A DNA stretch of 64,000 nucleotides from Beta vulgaris subsp. vulgaris. Taxonomy: Eukaryota > Streptophyta > Magnoliopsida > Caryophyllales > Amaranthaceae. The notes under the pieces were generated by a model, which saw only the letters and a program-made list of their open reading frames with translations, was not told the DNA's origin and searched no databases. Each line of letters opens with the position of its first letter. Position 1 is the stretch's first letter. A program made the position numbers and the translations under genes. Positions 12,599 to 24,947 of this stretch are shown here, piece after piece. The stretch is from NCBI RefSeq assembly GCF_026745355.1, contig NC_079203.1:42747492-42811491 (forward strand), in the 5' to 3' direction.

Positions 12599-13499
12599 CT
12601 TCTTCCGTTTTTTGTTAGATGTTACACTTTCCTTAAATTGCATGTTTTAAAATAGATGTTACATTTTTTTTATTTCCTAAATTGGAAAGTTTTTATGCTG
12701 CAAAATTACTCACTTACCCTTACTTATAACAATTAACCAAAAGTAAACCAACTTAATTTAAACTTATTATATACTAATCTAAATTAATTAAACCTCCTCC
12801 CTCTCTTCCACCACCCCTCCCCCACCACCTCAGCTGCCCAATGACCCAATCCCTTCCCCCACCTCGAAGCCCCCTTCCCCACCACCATAGCAGTCCCACC
12901 CATGCAAAACCTCCCCCACCACCCCCACCCACGAAAACCTTCCCCACCACCCTCACCCATCGAAAATCATGCCATCTTCTTCGCGCAAAATCACATGTCC
13001 TCCATTTTCGGCGGTAGAGGTGGGGTTTTCGAGGTTGAGGTGGAGTTTTCAGCGGTAGAGGTGGGGTTTTGCGAGGCTGGGGTGGGGTTTTCGGCGCATG
13101 GTTGGGGTTTTCGGGTGGGTGGGGATTTCGGCGGTGGGGTCGGGTGGGGTTTTCGAGTGGGTGGGTAGGGATTTCAGTGGGTGGGGTGGGCTTTTCGGTG
13201 GCTGGGTGGGTATTTCGGCGGGTAGGGTGGGGTTTTGGGTGGCTGGGTGGGATTTTCGGGTGGCTGGGTGGGGATTTCGGGTGTTGGTGGGAGTTCGCTG
13301 GGCTGCTGGGGTGGTGGTGGGGAACCAAGTTGGGGTCCTCTTTTCTCTTTCCTCCCTTCCCTTAAACCCCATGTGCAATGGTCCCCAACTCCCCATATGC
13401 TTAATCCCCTACCCTTATTCTCTCCTAATCACTCCTTCAATTTTTGTCTAGGAAACCCAATTTTTCAAAAGTGTAACATCTAATAAAAAACGGAGGAAG
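12599..13499. mobile_element. Large Stowaway-type element with a G-rich core
   Basis: CTTCTTCCGTTTTTTGTTAG (from 12599) pairs with CTAATAAAAAACGGAGGAAG (ending 13499). The match extends through AGATGTTACACTTT, giving an inverted repeat of about 34 bp, and TA flanks both ends. At 901 bp it is long for a Stowaway MITE. The core is C-rich on the left (12790-12965) and G-rich on the right (13019-13330). The long proline- or glycine-rich frames across it are by-products of that composition. Confidence 0.9.
13019..13290 (+). repeat. GGTGGGGTTTTCGGG minisatellite
   Basis: Degenerate tandem units of 15-30 bp built from GGTGGGGTTTTCG and GGGTGGCTGGGTGGG fill the right half of the Stowaway core. The top strand has many runs of three or more G at short spacing, the pattern for G-quadruplex formation (inference). 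Confidence 0.75.
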
Positions 13500-14358
13500 T
13501 ATATTATTTTAAAATGTTTGAAAAAAGTTGTCACTTTATGAAAATTCAAAATATTAAAAATGATCTTCCTACAATTAAATTATGTCCTTAATATTAGAGA
13601 GTTGGATCAATGTGACATATAAATTCTGGAGGTGGGGCCTACAATACTGTTGGAAAATTGAGTCCTACATTAAATTTTTTTTTTTTTACTGAAAGCTTTA
13701 GAATCCTTCCATCAAGGTAAATTTTGTATAAAAATATATTTTAATAATTAGTTACTTGTCCATTTTGAATTAAATGCATTAAAGGCATTTTGTATTCACA
13801 TTTTTCACCTTGATTAAGATTTTTTATTTATATATAATGAAAACATAGTTAAGTGAGATATTGTTAGATTCGTCTTGTACTTTTATAAAATGACATTTTT
13901 ATATTTTTGCTCATATGTAATTATAAATGTTTGTGATCAAAATAATGTATTGGGGATGTGTAAAAGTGCATTGGTTGTATTTAATTTGAAACGGAGGAAC
14001 ATACATTAGATTTATGCTCGTTAACACGCAATTTTGACTATTAATATATTTTATCATCTATCAATGAAGTTGAGATACATTCAACATCTTACATAATTTA
14101 CTTTTGTTTCATATATTTGTCCAAAAGTTATGCTCAAGATTTGTATAAATAGTGTTGAAATTAAGACATTGCAACTCATTAAATAATAATAGTACTCATT
14201 GAGATTAGGATAGGAAGTGACTTTGAACTCTTTTAAAGGTTAACTTTTGATGAGATATATACTTTCACAATTTCACCGTTGGTTTGAATAGATGCTATAA
14301 AATAATAAGCACATAGTTTGATAACGATAGAGAGAAAGAAAATTGTTAAATGTCATAC
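13500..14358. other. AT-rich DNA, possibly one orphan Stowaway end
   Basis: TTTGAAACGGAGGAAC near 13986-14001 looks like the right end of a Stowaway, but I found no matching left end. The rest shows nothing recognisable. Confidence 0.45.
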
Positions 14359-14823
14359 CAAAATTACTTAAAATCGTCTCGAGTCCACTTTTAATATATT
14401 ATTGTACCATTTCTCTTTTTTCCACCCACCGCCACCTTTGTCACCACCAGAAGTTCGGGCCATGGGAGTAACGTTCTGGCCAGACGCTCCTCTCTCCATT
14501 GCCCAATTATAAAAAACAATTCACGCGATGGTGCCAATTACTGGTCGGTGGGTGTGCAATTCTTGCGGCTCTCATGGGGGCTGGGGCTGCTGGGGGGGGG
14601 GGTTGCAGGGGGTGAGGGGCTGCTGGTGGGGGTTGCAAGGGATGGGGGTTGCACGGGGTGGGGGGCTGCTGGTGGGTGATTGTGACAATGGGGATGGTGG
14701 TGGCAGGAGGTGGATGGTGGTGGAGTTAGGTGGTTGCTGGTGGGGGTGGTGGTTTAGGAAAAAGAAAGAAAAAAGATTATAAATGTAATTTCAATTTTTT
14801 TGGAACGATTTTAAGTAATTTTG
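14359..14823. mobile_element. MITE with 19-bp perfect inverted termini
   Basis: CAAAATTACTTAAAATCGT (14359-14377) and its exact reverse complement (14805-14823) bound a 465-bp non-coding element. The core includes GGTGGGGGTTGC-type repeats at 14575-14760. No clear target duplication was seen, so the superfamily is not assigned. Confidence 0.7.
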
Positions 14824-15064
14824 AAACAATAAATATCATTTCATAGAAAGAAAGAAGGAGATGCAAGAACCGAGGCCAATCCTTTCTTTAATTTCAAAAC
14901 ATGGTCTTCATTAAATACTTTAACACTAAATAAGGAATTAAGAATATACTTCAACTTTTAAGTACTCAGTTATTTCTTTTATCCCAGAATAAATGTAGCA
15001 ATTCAACTTTCACATTATTTCAAAAGTACTTTGAATTTCGTATAATGAGTTACTGAAAGTCCAC

Positions 15065-17246
15065 TGATAGGCATGTCGTGCACCTAACAAAAATAAATAA
15101 CCTAAGTAAACCTCCTAACTATTTAGTTGGGTAAGTCAGGGTCGATCCCACAGAGAAGAAGTTGTTCTATTAGCCCTAATAAGGTAATGGTAACACTAAA
15201 GGAGTTTAATATCGACGATGGTCAAATAAACTATACTAATCTATATAAAAATAAAAGACTCCACATTTAAGTATCCCCACTAGCATAAACTAACACAAAA
15301 TAATTCCTACCCCAATATAATCAAATTAAATGCTCACAAGGAAAAGTACACCCTATAAAATACCATAAAGCTCTCTCGAGTATCTATGGTTTTCCTAACT
15401 TCCGTGGAATCATGCAAATTAAAGACATTAAACGCGACAGTTTGACTTCCTAACAATCCTTACCTACTCGCGTCGAGAACTTCATGTCCTTAATTGAAAT
15501 ACTCAAATCCGTCAAAACCCAACTCCCTTTTTGATCAAGACAATGGAATTAGAACAATACTAGTTATCCTAATCTAATATTGAAATATGTACAATCAATT
15601 AAGCAAGAACAATTAACATTAATATGAGAATTTAAAGAAATAATCATGAATTGAATCATACTATGGTTTAACTTAACGATAGATAGAAGAAACTATTCAA
15701 GCATAATCATATTGAAATAAATAAACAAACTAGAGAATAATAGTTATACTTCATAATAGTTAAACTTCATAATAGAAAACAAAGAGAAAAGAAGAAGAAA
15801 ATAAGTACTTGAATTTAGTGATGGCCATTGGTGCGGGCTGGACGGGCCGGACCATGGGCCGTAGTGGGCTGGGCTGAGATTTCACGGCCCAGGACCGGAC
15901 CGTGAAATTCATGGGCTGGGCGGGCTGGTCCGTGGGCTAAAAATCTTGGCCCACACCGGTCTGTTACCGGTTTTCACGGTTCGTGGGTTTGGTGGGCTGG
16001 ACCGGGCTGACGGGCCGGCATGAGATTTTATTTTTCAAAATTATTTAATCACTGAAATTATTCATTATTGTTATATAAAATCTTTAAAATGAATTAAAAA
16101 TATATACAATATTAATATTAATGAATAATTTCATTATTTTTAAATTTTATTGAATTATAATATATGCAATTTGATTAGAATATATACAATTTGATTAAAA
16201 TATACACAATTTGGTTCAATATTTACTTGGATTGGGCTGGGCTGGTTCATGGGCTGGGTTGGACCGGTTTCATGGTCCGGGCTGGGCGGTTTTAGTAGTG
16301 GGCTTTAGTGGGCTGGGCTCAAGAAATCTGGCCCACAGCCCACCCACCAATTTCACGGTTCGAGCTGGGCTGGACCGGGCTTTTTGCTGGCCCGGTCCAC
16401 ACGGCCCACGAGGTGGGCTGGGTTGGATGGGCTGGATTGGCCCGCACTGTTGGCCATCTCTACTTGAATTAGTGGAAGAAAGGTAGAGTATTGGAGAACA
16501 ATGAAGATCTACAAGTTTCTCTCTCTAACTTCTCTCTAGAAACCCTAAAAAGTGTATATAATGAATTATTTCCAGTCATCAAACAAATAAAAGAGTATAT
16601 ATAACTTCCTAAGATAATAAAACTGACTTCGCAAAACGCGTCATGGAGTAGACCAACACGGATGTGTCAGTCATGACACAAACGTGTTGATTTGTAACCA
16701 TAAAATGTAATATACGAAAATAAGCTATTGCCTTGAATAAATCAGAGTGACACGGTCGTGTCAAAAGTGACACGGACGTGTTTCCCTGTAATCGTTAGTT
16801 TCGATCCCTAACTAACTCAACTTCGAACAGCTATAACTTTTGATACGGAGCTCCATTTGGCGCATGTAATATATCGTTGGAGAACTCTTCAAGTCAAATT
16901 TTCAATCCAATTGGAATTACCTTATTATAATTTTTGTGTCAAAAATTTATGGGTATACTGATGCCGGGGTGTCATATTTCACATAGGTACACAAAGTCCT
17001 TTGTATCTTCTTCAATTCCAATCCGTTTTGAACACATGATATATCATTTTGAAGGTAATACAAGTGCCTTAATTATCATATCCTTAAAAAGGAGTTCAAA
17101 GTACATGAAATACCAAACAACCCGTGAAAGCACTGCAGCTTATTAAAAGGGACCTAAATATGCATAAATACAATGCAAATGCTCTAATGCTACATGAAAA
17201 TTCATCCTAATATGCAACTAAATGATGTTAGAATATGTACTTATCA
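15065..17246. mobile_element. Solo LTR (about 2.2 kb) with a nested hAT MITE
   Basis: Termini TGATAGGC and ACTTATCA form a short inverted TGATA/TATCA pair, flanked by tccac (15060-15064) and tctac (17247-17251), a 5-bp duplication with one mismatch. The GTCAGGGTCGATCCCACAG motif near 15126 is common near the start of some plant LTRs. Without the hAT insertion the LTR is about 1.53 kb. No gag-pol remains. Confidence 0.7.
15816..16462. mobile_element. hAT-type MITE nested in the solo LTR
   Basis: The element begins TAGTGATGGCCA and ends TGGCCATCTCTA, and is flanked by a perfect 8-bp duplication cttgaatt (15808-15815 and 16463-16470), the hAT hallmark. Both arms are rich in GGGCTGGGC and GGACCGG words around an AT-rich middle. 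Reading frames inside are compositional. Confidence 0.92.
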
Positions 17247-17289
17247 TCTACCTCACATAAATCTTATTTTGTATGTTGATGGATGTGAG

Positions 17290-18094
<805 letters not shown>

Positions 18095-18102
18095 GATGTG
18101 AG

Positions 18103-19062
18103 TATACTTTGATATTAGATATGTTGTGCATACGGCCGGCGTTGGACCACTTTCTGTCGTTCAGTTGTAGAGATGCCAGGGGATTACGCTTGACGACGTA
18201 GATAAGTAAAGTTTATTGCAGGTAGTGCAATGAAGTTCGTATATAACGTGTGGCTCGGAATCGGCCAACACTCTTTTTGATAAACAAACAACAAATTGCA
18301 TGTTTTCGTCAGTAATACTGCCAAAAAGTGAATGTAATTTTGCAAATAATCATAGATCTTCAAAATCTCAACTTGTATATTTGAACATATCTATTAAAAT
18401 TGGACTAAAGCTGTTATATAGTATTTTAATAAGGGTGAGTAATAGTATAGTCGTCATCCACCGTTTTTTCTACATCTCACACCACTTTGCAGCTCAATAA
18501 ATTCTCTTTGTCCTAAATCATAAACACTCAGATCTCAGGTTTTACTTGAACACTATCCCAAATTCCCAATAATAGAACTCATGTATTTTGAATTTTTGAT
18601 CATTTCTAGCTTTTCCTCTAAAAAGAAGAAGATATTTCTAGCTTAAATTAGCAAGTTCCAGAACAATATACAACATCACATTAATACAATAAACGATTTT
18701 ACTTTGATTTGTCACATTAGAAATCTATGCTTATTGTGACCTGAATATTGTGACTTCAATAATTCATACTTTTTGTTTTAAAGTTTCTCTATATGTTAAA
18801 TAGAAAGTGAATTACTTTTATACTCTCTTAATCCATTTTAAAGTTTATATATACATAAGTCATCGATCAAGATAATGTGCCCCGGATAATTACATTTTAT
18901 GTGACTTTTGAAGTTAAAAATTCTACGTCAATGAAGTAAGATATAAATTTTTATTTTATGTAGTTTGATATTACTTCGAAAGTTGAGATTCATTGTTGTT
19001 AAAGTTTTACGACAAAAAGAATTGCTTTATTGAAAAATAATGCAATATTTAGTTTTTCAATT
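18103..19062. other. AT-rich intergenic DNA, nothing recognised
   Basis: About 960 bp between an hAT MITE and a LINE. No terminal repeats, RNA genes or conserved frames were seen. Confidence 0.6.
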
Positions 19063-19073
19063 ACTATATTTTG

Positions 19074-21940
19074 ATGGGATCTAGCAACAACAACTTCTTT
19101 TGCCTTTTTCAGAGATGGAGATTCATGCGGCAATTTTTGGGATTGGGAATGCACAGTCTCCTGGATTAGATGGTTCTACCGCGGAATTTTTTAAAACTTA
19201 CTGGGATCTTCTTGGGATACATGTGTTCCAAGCTGTTAATCGTTTCCTTACATCGGGTTTTATCCTACGCGAATGGAACCAATCTCTTTTGGGTTTATTG
19301 CCAAAAGGTCCAAACCCTGAGGATGTTACTCAATTTCGGCCGATTAGCCTATGCAATACAATTTACAAATGCGCTTCCAAATGTTTGGTTAACCGGCTGC
19401 GGCCGTTGCTCCAAGATCTTATCAGTGAATACCAAAGTGCTTTCATACCGGGTCGTCATATGGAGGACAACATCTTGGTCAGTCATGAACTAACCCATGT
19501 TATCAATAAACACATGCGTGGCAACGTCCATCTTGCTGCCCTAAAACTTGACATGAATAAGGCATATGATCGTGTTAACTGGGTGTTTCTCTTAAAAGTT
19601 CTCAAGGCCTATGGATTTCCTGGCCATTGGTTACGATTAATTCATCAATGTATTTCCACCGTCACATATCACATTCTCGTGAATGGGCAAGTGTCTAAGG
19701 CTTTCACTCCCCAATGTGGTCTACGGCAGGGTGATCCCATTTCCCCTTATCTGTTTTTTGTTCTGTATGGATATCTTGTCTCGCATGTTAACACTTGCTA
19801 CAGATATTCGACTCTTCGACGGGTTTCGCGCACACAGGTACGCCCCTTTTATCTCCCATCTTTTTTTTTTGCTGATGATGCTGTTCTTTTCTTCAAAGCC
19901 TCAGTTACCTCCTGTACGGAGATTTCCAATCTCCTAGCACGTTTTCTGCCATATTTCGGGGCAAATGATAAGTCTACGCAAATCCTACGTCAAATTTAGT
20001 CCCAATGTTCCAAACCTCACAGTGGATAGCTATAAAGATATCCTCCAGTTGGAGGGCCAACATTCCCTTGGAACCCCAGTGGACATTCAGGGGAAAAAGA
20101 CTCACATTTCAACTATTTACTTGATAAGATTTCACAGCGGATTACCACCTGGAACCGCTCACCCATATCTCAAGCTGGAAAGTTGATACTTATCAATTCT
20201 GTTCTTATTGCTTCAATCGCTCACATTCTCTCGGTCTTTCTGCTGCTGACAACCATTGCCAACAAGGTGGAAGCCATGGTTGCTAGATTATTCTGGACTA
20301 ATCACTCTGGTAAAGGAATTGCATGGAGACGAAAGGAAATTTTGCATATGCCCAAAGGTGCTGGTGATCTCGGGTTACGTAGTGTTTCGTTTCATAATCG
20401 TTCATTATTGATAAAGAAGGTTTGGCGTATTCATAGGAATTCCAACCTCCTCATCAGCAAGGTTTTTGCTTCCCATCCCCTACAAAGTGCACCAACACTC
20501 TCCACACTCAATTCTTTAAGAGGTCAAAGCTCTTGGGGTGCTTGGGGTCTGTGCCAAGCGGAAAAGATTCTTATCGATAAGTACGCCTGGAAAATTGGGG
20601 TCAACTAAACTCTCCTGGCTGGTCAACACAGATGGGTCAATGGAAAGGTTCCGATCTTCCGCAATCAGATCACACTCCGTACGGCGGCTACTGTAACTAT
20701 CGGGTCTCTCCTGTTACCTCATCAACAAGGATGGAATGTTCCACGACTATATTCTCTTTTCACTCCTGCGACGGCTCGTGCTATCCGGGGTTTAGAGATG
20801 CCGCAGATAACTGATCCTTCCGACATTCCTTTTTGGCCTTTCACAAATTCTAGTACATATACAACCAAATCTGGATACTATTTGCTTTCTCGAAAAACTA
20901 AAATCTGTAGCATGACACCCCTTCTGGTTTCGAAATTTTTTCGCATTCTATGGGGCCTGCGCATCATGCCTAAATGGAAAATTTTCCTCTGGAAACTATG
21001 GCACAACAGTTGCTAATCTTTCGTCTAGGGGTATGTCCGGTTCGGATGACTGTCCATGTTGTGCTACGGAACCTGAGACTTGCCAACATCTCTTCAGAAT
21101 GTGCCCCCTTGCTACTGTTGCTTGGCGGACTAGCCACTTGGGTATTATCTCCAACTCGGTCACTTATGTGTCCTTCAAAGACTGGCTTATTGCATGAATT
21201 TTTTACTTTTACCGAATGGATGGGTATTCAGGGCATCGTCTACCACATTTTGTTGCCACACTATGGGCTATCTGGCAGTGTCGAAATAATTTGGTTTTCA
21301 ACAATGTCACACCAGATAGTGAAGTTCTACGCTCTCTTATGTCCCAAGTTATGCAGCAACATGTCACCTTTATTGCAAGGCCCTCCACCAGCAAGCGGGA
21401 TTTCGCAGAAGGTCCGGGTCCACCAGGGTTCCTCATGGCACATTTTGGGTCTTCTTTTTGCGGGGTTCCCCAGCTACATATACAAGTGGATGGGTCGTGG
21501 GCAGAGACCTCACCTTTGGCAGGTATTGCCTGGGTGGCCGGCAGCGTCAATCCTAACAACAGGCAAGGGGAGGGTAGTTGCATTCATGCCAGTTCTGCGC
21601 TGCTCGCTGAAGCTATGGTCTCAGGGCCTTGGTTTGGGCACATGGCCAAGGCTATACTCAGATCGCAGTCAATACGGATTCTGCGATTGTGGTACAGAGC
21701 TTACTTAACCCGATGAGACAACCAATATCAATTACATGGACACTGAACGACATTCGCTCAATCGGCCAGGAATTTCAATGGTGTCGCATCACAAAGGTTA
21801 ATCGGTCGCAGGTTCATCTGGCACATGATCTAGCTACTCGGGCTAGGCAGGGACAACTTTCGATTGTCCACCTTAATGCTTAGTGGTTTTGTTATTTTAT
21901 TTGTGTACGTTTTCTCGATGTCCAAAAAAATAAAAAAATA
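19074..21940 (+). mobile_element. L1-type LINE, 5'-truncated
   Basis: Target duplication actatattttg (19063-19073 and 21941-21951) is perfect over 11 bp. The 3' end carries an A-rich tail (AAAAAAATAAAAAAAT). The element starts inside the reverse transcriptase, as expected of incomplete reverse transcription, so the endonuclease and ORF1 are absent. Confidence 0.93.
19076..21883 (+). pseudogene. LINE ORF2 remnant: reverse transcriptase and RNase H
   Basis: The first readable residues are already inside the RT domain: SPGLDGSTAEFF, FRPISLCNTIYK, LKLDMNKAYDRVNW, GLRQGDPISPYLF and FFADDAVLFF (the FADD catalytic box, near 19865-19895). Downstream come the plant-LINE zinc-binding segment (MPKWKIFLWKLWH near 20966) and an RNase H-like end (VDGSWAETSPLAGIAW near 21486, VNTDSAIVVQSLLNP near 21668). 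At least five frame changes separate these pieces, so no polyprotein can be made. Confidence 0.92.
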
Positions 21941-21951
21941 ACTATATTTTG

Positions 21952-23849
21952 TCATCTATATTTTCTTTCAAGGATTTTTCAATTTTTTATTTTTTTTAAA
22001 GGATAGCATTTTGAAGTGACTCTATCTAAGAGTAAATGAGGAGAGTTGATGTACAATTGTGTTATTTACTAAAGAAAAATAAATGAGAATACATGTCGTG
22101 GTAACTGATAAGGGGTCGTAGGTGCCTCACATAACATATTAAGTAAAGGGGTCATAGTAATAATAATCTTTGTAACCCGGATCATAACCAACAGAGCTCT
22201 CACACCCTAATCGTGGAAGAGAGTATAATTAGGTTGATTAGCAAATAATTTTTTACAATGACTACTTTTGCCTTCCAAAATAAGAGTTAATGAGAAGCGA
22301 GGTAGCTGTATAATGATTCTCCCTTTTATTGATTGATGTGTGTGATTTTCTAAATCTACATTTAGTCATTTACTAAGGGATATGCCAAAATTGAGTTGGG
22401 ACTCTTGGGACCTTTGCTTCAATGAGCATGGTCGTAACTCCTTTTCCCGATTTCCCTAATTATTGTCAAAAGTTACTCTTTATAAATTGTAATAGACTTT
22501 TTACTATAACTTTTTGATCATTTATGCTACCGTTGTTTACCAAAAAAAAAAAAAAAAATTCCTAACTCCTACCTAGCTAGCTCAATCAGATGACAATGCT
22601 TGGATGCAACAATGCCATTTTACCCCTAAAAAAGAAAACAATGCCATTTTGCTAGTGTGTGTATGGGGACAAGACTTTTCAAAGTAGATATCAACTTTAA
22701 AAATCTAACAAGAATAGTTTATTACTAAATTCTCTACCATATTCACTTTGAAATTACTTTGTTTTTTGCAATAAATTTCAACAGCTTTTTGGAAGGGAAG
22801 AAATGCTTAATAAACTTCCGACTTAACTTGCTTTTGGATTATTCATTGTTTTTTTATAAAAATTTCACCTCATTACAATTACTTTAACAAGTGGTAACTT
22901 ATTTCTTAATTAATCATCGACATTAACATTCACCAATCACCAACTTTATCTTGAATCATGTTCACGTAGAACATTAGACAATTAATCCTCTATATATTCA
23001 TATATTAAAAATTCTATGTCATTTCAAATAAGATTTAATTTGCATGGATCCGTCAAAAACAAATATGACATGAGGTGAGTATAATTAGAATCCGAATATT
23101 GGACCTTTGACCTGATTCGAACACGACTTGACCTCGTATATTATTGATCTAGCTAGCTACCCGAACCCCATCAAAGTTTGATATGACTGTAACACAAACC
23201 TATGAGCGACCAATTCTAAACATAATTTGAAACTGATCATATCTAAATCTTTATATAACCACAACTAACAATAATTCAATTCGTACGTAGTTAACCTAAA
23301 TCCGAGAATGCTTGATTTTAACTTTATCTAAACTTGAAACAATAGATTGAATTGACCAAAATCCGATATTGGCTCAACCCATATTATAAGGGATCCAAAT
23401 GGAACCCAAAAAGATATATAGCTCACTTACATAATATGGGATTATTTTAGAAAGATGTAATAAACTATAAACAACCAAATGTAGCATCGACGGAGGCAGG
23501 AAGCAAGAAAAGACGTTGGCCATTACTAGCAGGGGTAGATAAAGGGTGTGCAAAGAGCCCAATAACATAGAGCCTCAAAATTATAAGGGTCCTATAATAT
23601 ATTATTTTTAAGAAATTTACTTCATTTTTTAAGGAAATCATTCTTGTTTTGCACCCTTAATAAATTTCTCAATGATCAATCTCTAAATTTTCAACCTTCC
23701 ATCTTTAATGCTCGAACCTTTCATATTTATTGTTTTATAAATTTGAGGACCTAATTTTCATATTAGAACAGAGGCCCTAAATTTTCAAGACGACCCTGAT
23801 TACTAGGATCCAAGCCTCTTGCTTCTCTTCGTTAGCTATGAGCGAACTC
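21952..23849. other. AT-rich intergenic DNA, nothing firm
   Basis: A 17-base A-run near 22542-22558 may mark the tail of an old retroposon. Around 23545-23800 two segments (TAGAGCCTCAAAATTATAAGG and its approximate inverse near 23770) hint at a decayed MITE. No gene is seen. Confidence 0.45.
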
Positions 23850-23996
23850 TCCAATTTACCTACATCTTCTTACTTTACCTACGAGTTTCATGATAATAAA
23901 TATTTAAAACACACTACGTGTTTTCGTACCCTTTGTGTTTGACTCTGATCCAAATTACCTTTATCTTTTTGCTTTACCAATGAGTTTCATGATAAT

Positions 23997-24891
23997 TGTT
24001 AGAACAGACAATACGCAATGGCTGAAGAGAAAGGTTTCAAGACTGTGCCGTGGTAGGAGACCACTGACTTAAAAGCAATTACGGCCCGACAACGGTGATA
24101 ATCGATCTGGCCGGAACGCTCCCCAAGGTTAACACAGTAGCCTAGACTGCCACCACTAGTAGAATAAGCTTTGGAGAAAAGCACGAAAAACCCAGGAAAA
24201 GAGAGTGTTTGTTTTGTGTATATCTTAAACTGACCAGAAGCACTGATTTTATAGGAGAAAATCAGGCCAAAACGGAAAGCTTTAATTGGGCGGATAATAA
24301 GGGATTGCCACCAATCCTGTAACGGTCAAAAACGTTACAAAACTCCAACAGTCACGGTACTGACTTGAAAGCAATTACGGCCCGACAACGGTGGTAATCG
24401 ATCTGGCCGGAACGCTCCCCAAGGTTAACACAGTAGTCTAGACTGCCACCACTAGTAGAATAAGCTTTGGAGAAAAGCACGAAAAATCCAGGAAAAGAGA
24501 GTGTTTGTTTTGTGTATTTCTTAAACTGACCAGAAGCATTGATTTTATAGGAGAAAATCAAGCCAAAACAGAAGGCTTTAATTGGGCGGATAATAAGGGA
24601 TTGCCACCAATCCTGTAACGATAAAAAACGTTACAAAACTCCAACATTCACGGGTCCAAAAGTTTAGTTAAGTTAAGTTTATTCCCCAAAGCCCTGGCCC
24701 GGTCTGAGCAGGCTGAGCGCATAATAGCAAGCCCAAACCAAACATGACATCCAACCACGAAAGCATCTCAATACCAACTCAGTAATAAAAAGGAGGGAGA
24801 AAATATATAAACAAGGAGGCATTCCCTCCCACAAACAATGTGGGACAAAAGAATAAAAGAAGCTAAGGCTTTTCAAGCCTTAACTCCAATA
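23997..24891 (-). mobile_element. Solo LTR with an internal duplication
   Basis: Begins TGTTAGAAC and ends CTCCAATA, where the inner copies show CTCCAACA. It is flanked by a 5-bp duplication ataat (23992-23996 and 24892-24896), confirmed by the neighbouring uninterrupted 99-bp unit. On the minus strand it reads TTGGAGTTAAGGC... and carries a TTTATATATTTTC TATA-like element, so that is the likely sense strand. No coding sequence is present. Confidence 0.75.
24063..24654. repeat. 296-bp direct tandem repeat inside the solo LTR
   Basis: ACTGACTT(A/G)AAAGCAATTA starts at 24063 and again at 24359, and the two 296-bp copies stay nearly identical through CTCCAACA(G/T)TCACGG. The few differences (for example GTGATAATCG versus GTGGTAATCG) suggest a fairly recent duplication. 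Confidence 0.9.
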
Positions 24892-24947
24892 ATAATAAAT
24901 ATTTAAAACATACGATGTATTTTCATACTCCTTGTGTTTGACTTCTT

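Larger units (their letters stand above)
23850..24947. repeat. 99-bp tandem duplication, second copy interrupted
   Basis: Unit 1 is 23850-23948. Unit 2 runs 23949-23996 and resumes at 24897 after a solo LTR. Both begin TCCAA(T/A)TTACC and share GAGTTTCATGATAAT and AAATATTTAAAACA, then end TTGTGTTTGAC. The solo LTR therefore landed in an older tandem repeat. Confidence 0.75.

Noticed and set aside
12774..13483. Long proline-rich and glycine/tryptophan-rich open frames on both strands
   Set aside because: They follow the GGTGGGGTTTTCG repeat composition inside a Stowaway element. Several frames are open at once and none has a conserved domain.
14528..14782. 84-codon Gly/Trp-rich frame
   Set aside because: G-rich core of a MITE, no start context or similarity.
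16211..16486. 91-codon Gly/Trp-rich frame
   Set aside because: Lies in the GGGCTGGGC arm of an hAT MITE and crosses its boundary; compositional only.
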